This document shows positions 57,583 through 64,000 of a stretch of 64,000 nt of DNA, in pieces. Every line of letters starts with the position of its first letter. The first letter of the stretch is position 1. Origin of the DNA: Kingdonia uniflora (lineage: Eukaryota > Streptophyta > Magnoliopsida > Ranunculales > Circaeasteraceae); contig JACGCM010002132.1 of assembly GCA_014058105.1 (NCBI GenBank), positions 62,001-126,000 on the forward strand, in the 5' to 3' direction. Position numbers and translations under genes: made by a program. The notes beneath the pieces were generated by a model, which was given only the letters and a program-made list of their open reading frames with translations, did not search any database and had not been told where the DNA came from.

Positions 57583-58930
57583 CAGAAGGAGGGCAAATAC
57601 CTCAAAGTCCACCACCACACGGTGAAATGGCATGTAGGACTGAAAGGTGATGCTGTCAGGCAACTTGCTAATTACTCTAGCTTGGGTGGGAATTGTCAAA
57701 TTTGTTATAATCATCACAACTCCCCAATAATAATAGCCTTTGCCAGGAAGTGGCATGCAGAAACCAGCAGTTTCCATCTCCCCAGCGGGGAGATGATGAT
57801 CACTCCTGAGGAAGTGTTGTAACTGGTGGCACTGAGGGCCGATGGTATATGTTTGCCAGAGTTATTAAAATTTTATTCGGTGGCTTTGTTTACAAGTGAG
57901 CAAAAATTGTCGGTGGCTGATTTCAAGATGGCCAAACAAGTAGATGGTATAGTTTTCACAGTTAAAATGCCCTGGCTTGAGAATTACTTTAAAGATAAAC
58001 CAAAAGAAGAAACCTCATAGAAGAAGTATACAATGATGAGTAGGACAGTGTCGGGTTAAGGGAAAGAAAAGGTTGCACAACAAAAGGGAAGGGCTGATAA
58101 AAGTAACAAAATGAAGAAAAAACATCTCATTTCTGTAGCGAGGGCTTACCTCCTTTACTTGGTAGGGCAGGTATTATTCCCAAGGAAGATAGGGTCTTAC
58201 ATCTCCCCCAAGTATCTTTCACTATTCAAAGCTCTGGACAAACCATTGAATTAGTCTTGGGGTACTGCTGTCTTGGCATATCTTTATAGGGAGTTTGGTT
58301 ATGTAACAGGCCAAAACAGTGGAAAGTTTATAGGGTTTATAACTCTACTTGAGGTAAATTACTTTACATTTAGTTTCAGTTATTATTTCATTTCAACATT
58401 GTATGATTCATTGTTTTTTTCTTATGTTATTTTGTTAATGTAGTCGTGGATTTATGCCCACTTCCCTAAGCTTCCTGGGGTCCTGAAAACTCAGGTTCGC
58501 CTTGGTGATGCATACTACACCAAGTGGAAGGAAAAAAAGAGTGTGAACCCCTTACTAGGTGTGGAAGTCCTCAAAGAGATACAGATTGCACTCGACAACT
58601 ACAAAATGAATGATATAAGTGCAGGGTCGGCAAGGAAGTAGTTGTATGTTATAAATAGTTAACCACATGAATGTTGTTTCTATAACTAAAAAATTATTGT
58701 GTTTTATCGGTTGTTTGGGATCCTTACTAGGATAGTCGTGAACCTGCCTCTGATGTTTTAAGTCTAAATTTCTTCGATGGGATGGTATGAGACACGGATT
58801 ATGTGCAACAGTACTATCCTGATAGGGTAATGCGACAGTTTGGCAGGATGCAGGGAGTGCCCCCACTGCCAAAATATACACCCACTCAAGGGGCGATCAC
58901 CAGCTTATTGAACATTATCTGGGTATACAA
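57583..58930 (+). pseudogene. Plant mobile domain gene inside the MULE
   Basis: PMD (aminotransferase-like plant mobile domain). Exon 57583-58353 follows TTTATGCAG and has HTVKWHVGLKGDAVRQLANY, then ARKWHAETSSFHLPSGEMMI and TPEEVL, a TAA, then ALRADGICLPE. Further on come ARAYLLYLVGQVLFPRKIGS and SWGTAVLAYLYREFGYVTGQ, which are diagnostic PMD helices. Exon 58444-58640 reads SWIYAHFPKLPGV, then DAYYTKWKEKKS. Exon 58737-58930 has FFDGMV-stop-DTDYVQ and QYYPDRVMRQFGRMQGVPP, the PMD C-terminal motif. In-frame stops lie near 57821, 58018, 58056, 58252 and 58787. It belongs to a different PMD branch from the Helitron copy at 10375 and converges on the FAR1 gene. Confidence 0.85.
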
Positions 58931-59079
58931 CTTTGCTGCCTCTAAAAGGAAAACATTATTTAGGTTTACTTGACAAAACTTTTGCTTAGAGTGAAAATCC
59001 TCATTACTCTCCTTCTTGTACGCTTCTTCCAAGGTAACTTTTTACCTCGTGATGAACGTGTACAAATTTGTCGTCTCGT

Positions 59080-60850
59080 TCAACTAATTGTTGAATATGT
59101 GGCTCGTGCCCTTGGCACGGCTAGTCATACTTTGGCCTGCAAGAAACTGCCCCCTGTTCCGCAGTGGCACCCATCTCTCCCTAATTTCAAATAATGTAAT
59201 CAACCAAGAGTTGTTCTCTAATTTGTACTCCACCATCAAAGAGTGCCACTTGGTTGAAATTTGGTTCCGGTGATAGGTGTCGTAGATGATATAGTGTATG
59301 TCTTTCTGGATCTTTGAATCTTCTTTGTACACATGATTCAATTTCTCAACAAACTTGTTCAAGATGTGCCACAAACAAAGCCTATGCTTCGTATCCGGGA
59401 ATACCTATCAAATAAATTTAATCAAAGTTTAGCGCTATTATCTTTGAAGGTGGAAACAATTAAGGCTTTTTGTAATATATTCAATTGAATAAGACGAAAA
59501 ACTCTTGGAGTCATTATTTCGGAATGAAAAATCCAAAACATTACAATATCGACATCTCTTTTCCGAAACAGTGCTAGTTTTAAAATTGAGCATCTGAAAC
59601 ATTATCCGCATATAACTTTTGGAAGTTGGGCCAAAATTTTGCAAAAGTAAATCAAGACATGACTTTTTCAGCATCTCATCTTTCGATACTCCAGCAGTTT
59701 CGAGCACCATCATTCCGAAACAATATTAGCCCATGTCACTTCTGTCCTTTTCACCTTGAATGGGAAAATAGAAAAATAAGCAAGTTTTATTCTAAACAAT
59801 GAAGTTTAATTTAAAAATATAATAGGTTAATAGTACTTGGGAATTGTGGCACCATTCGCCAAGTCATGGTCTGTGCTTATGGCATGAGGGTGTTTGTTAC
59901 CAACTGTAGTAAGCCACATGGTGAATAGCCAAATTAATGATAGTTTAGTCTCATCCCTAAGGAGGGCACATCCAAACTAAATGGTTTGGTAGTGGTAGTT
60001 AGCCCCTGTGAAAGGTGCAAATGGTATCTTGTACTTGTTTGTGCTGTACGTGGTATCAAATGTCACAGCCTCACCGAATTGTTTGTACACCTTCCTTGAA
60101 TGGGCATCTATCCTGAAGAAGTTTAGTGCACGGAGGTCAAAATAAAACATGGGGTTCTGAATTTATTTCTCTCTTGAAGAAGTCCTAAACTAATTGGACA
60201 TCCCCAACTTTAAGCCGCATTCGGTTGTTGTTACGTTTATGTGTGGTTATAACAAGCCCTCTTGTCAAAAGTACATTTAGGAAAAAATACTAATACCTTA
60301 CCCACCGAAATGTTGTGGAGCTAAAATAATTTGGTAAGACATTTTGCCCCTCTGGGAAATTACGGTTCACTTTCATCTTGTGTCGATTATGAGGGGACAC
60401 CAGGGAATGGCTATGTATGTCAAAAAATGTAGTGACCTCATACATCACATACATCTTCATTCAATTTATATTTATGCCCGCCCTGCAGCAGCTTCTCTCC
60501 GGCAATCATTATTTCCCCAACTCCTAATTAGTATCGAGTTCCTCCCCCTTGTTCTTCTTTGAAGCACCTTGATTCATACTGGTGAAACACATCCTACCAA
60601 AAAAATTGGAACGAGGCAGTTTCTTTAAAATTCTCTTCTTTATCGAGAAACCCATGCTTTACCCGAAACATGCATAATATGACTCGGCAGCGATAATGGA
60701 TTTAAATTGTTTTCCAACATAAGCACCTTCACCTCGAGCGGGATCAACTAAAGCTTTAGGAGTAACTTCAACACCTTTAGAAGTTTGCATACCGTCGGCT
60801 TGGACAGGTGTGCCTTGAAAGTTTGGGACGGACGAGCCTTCCCTAAAAAT
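59080..60850 (-). pseudogene. FAR1/MULE-type transposase, broken
   Basis: Mutator-like transposase of the FAR1/FRS family. Read right to left: the FAR1 DNA-binding domain at about 60760-60380 (AYVGKQFKSI, MGFSIKKRILKKLP, HSLVSPHNRHKMKVNRNFPE). The MULE catalytic domain follows at about 60160-59850 (HSRKVYKQFGEAVTFDTTYS, then NKYKIPFAPFTGANYHYQTI and FGCALLRDETKLSLIWLF, STDHDLANGA). After an intron-like gap (59840-59410) come KHRLCLWHILNKFVEKL and WHSLMVEYKLENNSWL...ERWVPL...SRAKGTS at 59400-59090. FDTTY supplies the first catalytic Asp and TDHD the second. The expected third acidic residue (TQRSES) appears replaced (TSRAKG). Several stops are present. This was the likely source of mobility for the element. 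Confidence 0.85.
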
Positions 60851-62090
60851 CGGGGAGCATATGTCTACATCTTAATGTCCTATCCTAAAAAGAAACATGT
60901 AACATGATTAATTCAAGTTAATGTCCCATGTAAACCATTTAACGCCAAACAGCTAAATAATAATGAGGAATACAATTTCTATCTGTTCGGTAGGGAAGCT
61001 CGGAAAGATAGTTACTTTCACTATACCAAAACGAATCAATGTAGTTTCGTTCGAAGTGAATCGAGACTCAATCAAAGTGGTTGTAGTATCTTTCAATAAG
61101 AATAAATGACTGAATGTAATAAAAGAAAATGATAGAATTAAAGTAAGATAGTTATGCACAACCAAACAAATTTATTCAGGATAGTTCGAAGATACTATAA
61201 CAATTATTTAAAGAGCCTAACATCTCCAGTCATATCGAGAGTTGTCATACAAATCGTCTAATTCATAATCATCAAAATAATTGTAATCATTGTAATTGGG
61301 TCACCTCGTGCTCCACATAATTTCTTCCTTTAGCAGAGTTAGTCGGCGTTCATCTTCAAAGTCATATTGCATGTCTTCTTCAGAAGCTGTAAAAAGCATT
61401 TCAAACTCCCAATCTATTTTAGAGTTGGGTTGGAGGGGGGCTTTAATCAATGTCGTACGCTATCCGAGGACAAAGCGATGGAGCAACTTAATGAATACAA
61501 CAACCACTCCAACAATGCAATCCATTAAAACTGTCGTGTCCTCGATATCTAACTACCCTTATATCATGAATTTAAATTTACAGTTAGGACAACACTTATA
61601 AATAAACTACTCTACTTATAGGGTGTCTGAAGGGTAAGAAAATAAGAAATATAGTATCATTTTATAGTTTTCGAAATCGAATAGTTTTGAATTGATAAAT
61701 TCAAAACTCCATGCATTTACTTCTTTCAGTCTAGACTCCTTTGAAAGTCAAACATACAGCTCTTGACAAGGAAAATAAAATATATGATTCAAAACTTCTT
61801 CAAGAAGGAAAGCAACTTATGAAAATTGTGGGTGTTCGACCTAAATAACCCAAATGCAGCACTTATGAGAGTAACAATACTTACAGTTTCCTCCACATCA
61901 ATGAAAGTTGACGTTGAGCTTGTGGTCACCAAGTTTTGAAAATCTTTTCGAATCCTTTTCAAAACTACCCAATTTTGGAAATGTATTTCGAAAATCATTG
62001 GTTTTGAAAATACCCCGGTCGAAAGGACTATTGCACGCAAACATTACTCACTGAATAGTACAACAAATAAGGGATGATCAATAACTGAAA
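60851..62090. other. MULE interior without a clear gene
   Basis: Short frames on both strands. On the minus strand a piece with MLFTASEEDMQYDFEDERRL near 61400-61340 is protein-like and may be the first exon of the transposase or another small MULE gene. Nothing else is recognised. Confidence 0.4.
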
Positions 62091-62094
62091 CATA

Positions 62095-62410
62095 TACCCA
62101 GTGGTGCCAACAAAGTTGTAAAGTACTAATCTACACAAAGTCTTTCTAGAAATTACAAAAAAAAATTGTATTCAACCATAAACTACTTTAGTTAACATAT
62201 TTTTGAAATTGCAAAATTCAAATCATATTCTTGGTTTTTGAAAATAGTCATTGCAAACTACAACTACAGTTATAAGTTTCCTCAAATCCTTGTGCTTTCG
62301 AATTAACCAATCCAAAACTGTAAATCAAATCATAGGTTCGAATCAACCCATAAGGAAACATCTCTTTCATCCAAAAAACAAATTCCAAACAACAAATTGC
62401 TACTCTAGAT
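62095..62410 (+). repeat. Right MULE arm, duplicated unit copy 1
   Basis: About 315 bases, repeated in the same direction at 62858-63190. Shared landmarks are AAAGTACTAATCTAC/AAAGTACTCATCTAC, GTATTCAACCATAAA, ATTGCAAACTACAACTACAG and AAACAACAAATTG.TACT. Also inverted-repeat partner of 55440-55560. Confidence 0.8.
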
Positions 62411-62849
62411 TAGGGTTGTCAATGGTAAGGACTAAACCCATTACCCAATCCAATCCGATCCATTGGTAAAGGTTTATGATCGGCATTTTAGATCCATTAA
62501 GAAACTTGATCCATTAAGGTCCAATCCAATAAGTTAACAGATTGGATAAGGATTCACCTCAACCCGATCCATTATAAAACCCAATCCGTTAAGATACATA
62601 CTACTTGTCATAATATTGTAATTATCAATAACAAAGAAGGTTATTTTTGTCTCTAAAATACTCAACCCTTTAGCATTAATGGACTGGATCAGTTCGGGTT
62701 AGGATGATGGCTATCATTAACGGACCGGATACGGTTTTGAATCCTATGATCCTAATGGACTTAGGATCGGGTTAGGTTTTAGGATTTTCATAACGGACTG
62801 GACTATGATCAACTGAGGCCCTAGTCCACCTGGTCCATTGACAACCCTA
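62411..62849. mobile_element. hAT-type MITE (439 bp)
   Basis: Perfect 15-base terminal inverted repeats TAGGGTTGTCAATGG and CCATTGACAACCCTA. Flanking 8-mers CTCTAGAT (62403-62410) and ATCTAGAT (62850-62857) match in seven of eight bases, as expected of an hAT target duplication. There is no coding capacity. The interior repeats GATCCATTAA.G/TCCAATCC.. motifs in both directions. Confidence 0.87.
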
Positions 62850-62857
62850 ATCTAGAT

Positions 62858-63190
62858 GATTGTAGCCGTATTCTAAAGTACTCATCTACGACATAGTCTT
62901 TATAGAAATTATAAACAAAATAATAATGCATTCAACCATAAAATGCTTTAGATAAAATGTTTTCCAAACTTCAAAATGCAAATCATATTCTAAGTTTTTA
63001 AGAACAGTCATTACAAACTACAACTACAGTGACAAGTTCCCCCATATCCTTATGGGTTCAAATTAACCTATCTGAAACTGCAAATGAAATCATAGGTTTG
63101 AATCTTCCCATAAGAAAATATCTCTTTTACCTAAAAAACAAAGTTAAAACAACAAATTGGTACTTTATATTATTGCAGCCGTATTTTACA
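62858..63190 (+). repeat. Right MULE arm, duplicated unit copy 2
   Basis: Second copy of the ~320-base unit at 62095-62410, about 80-85 percent similar. The MITE lies exactly between the copies. Confidence 0.78.
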
Positions 63191-63682
63191 CTGGTAATTG
63201 TAACCGTATTTTGAACCACAATTTATGAAACATTACAAAAGTTAAAATCCCAAAAAACAAATAAACAAGCACAAATAGATTCCCTATGGATGAATCGTGG
63301 CATTCAAGGAGAGCAAACACAAGCATATTCGATGTTGTGAGAGTGAGAGAGATAGAGAGAGGGAAATAGGTAATAGATAGAGATAAATTGTTTGGGTGAG
63401 GAAGAGAGAGAGAGAGAGAGAGAGAGTATGGGAAGGAGGTAATAATTTAAGATGTATAGAGTCTTCTTATAACTGACAAACGATTTGACATCGTACCTTT
63501 TAGATTTAAAAATGCCACGTCACCACTCGCAACCTCATGCTTCCATCGCTACATCATACTTCCATCGCCACATCATCTGCCTTGTTGGCTAAGATTGCCA
63601 ACCACATCTCATCTAGACCCTTCATCAAGCCAAATGAAAATATCCTCTTCAGTGTATGGATCGTGTCTTAAGGGGACGTCTA
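63000..63682 (-). repeat. MULE right terminal inverted repeat
   Basis: Partner of 54841-55570. Includes a (GA)n run at 63404-63426 that pairs with the (CT)n run at 55079-55095. The AAGGGG/CCCCTT block at 63671 pairs with CCCCCTT at 54847. Outer end uncertain by tens of bases. Confidence 0.72.
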
Positions 63683-63689
63683 TCAATAT

Positions 63690-64000
63690 CCATTCCCTAT
63701 GTATATATCAAGTAATGTGAAAGCCACCACGTGGAAAGGGCTGCCTACTTGGTGTGAAAGACCACAATGAATATAGAGTACGCCCATTGTGTTTACTCAC
63801 GTTTACTTCGTATACAGTCTACTTTTTGACAATAGAGTCCCATCCTTTACATTTTATCTTATATTAAATGTGCGAGGGTTATAGCCTAGTGCTTCCATTT
63901 TCATGTTCACCAATATTATTTTATTTTATCTTAGATTTGAATGTAGATAATGTGTAGGAACTCGTGTAGGTTTCTCTTCTAGTACTTTCGATGGAGATGT
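63690..64000. other. Right edge without a gene
   Basis: Nothing recognisable; it may include the outermost MULE bases and flanking DNA. Confidence 0.4.

Larger units (their letters stand above)
54841..63682. mobile_element. MULE-like transposon carrying a PMD gene and a FAR1-type transposase
   Basis: About 8.8 kb between long terminal inverted repeats. It holds a PMD gene on the plus strand (56030-58930) and a FAR1-type MULE transposase on the minus strand (about 60850-59080); their 3' ends face each other. Both genes contain stops, so it is an inactive copy. MULEs often have long inverted repeats and carry extra genes, and PMD genes are known to travel in MULEs and gypsy elements. Confidence 0.75.

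Overview
This window looks like repeat-dense intergenic DNA from a flowering plant, most likely a eudicot. It is AT-rich with split genes. The recognisable genes are plant families (plant mobile domain, FAR1-type MULE transposase, EXO84C, homomeric acetyl-CoA carboxylase, chloroplast-type SHMT, HBS1), and almost all of them are broken. I could not support a single intact host gene. Nearly everything nameable is a transposable element, a gene fragment beside or inside one, or a decayed remnant.

Layout, 1-23.5 kb: a nested stack. A LINE-1-like element reads on the minus strand and runs off the left edge. Its ORF2 is split by a 3,080 bp solo LTR (2627-5706, 5 bp target duplication CTTTG). Its ORF1 is split by a 12,528 bp Helitron (6859-19386, TC...CTAG with a terminal hairpin). 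Removing either insert restores the LINE reading frame across the junction to the base. The Helitron carries a coiled-coil exon, a plant mobile domain (PMD) pseudogene between two ~790 bp direct repeats, one SHMT exon, a LINE 3' fragment and two HBS1 exons, all on its plus strand. The LINE lies against an intron-free EXO84C pseudogene (19990-21411, minus), which is beside three exons of an ACC1 gene (21486-22296, plus). A CACTA transposon end follows at 23533.

23.5-33.5 kb: an LTR element whose 5' LTR is cut off at the CACTA end. It has a PBS-like site and a polypurine tract, but instead of gag-pol on the plus strand it holds a decayed antisense, coiled-coil-rich gene.

33.5-54.6 kb: scattered debris. 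It includes dispersed ~40 bp repeats, a LINE RNase H end, a Myb/SANT-like domain, a minus-strand Ty3/gypsy copy (LTR 46577-47305, gag, protease with an internal duplication, RT with an intact YIDD box), an Athila-like gag/protease fragment, a SINE with a 12 bp target duplication, and a Copia-type gag fragment.

54.8-63.7 kb: a MULE-like element with long terminal inverted repeats. It holds a PMD gene (plus) converging on a FAR1/MULE-type transposase (minus), both with stop codons. Its right arm has a ~320 bp duplication separated by a 439 bp hAT-type MITE.

The genes do not form a working pathway. What ties them together is mobile-element history: repeated insertion into older insertions, and carriage of pieces of host genes.
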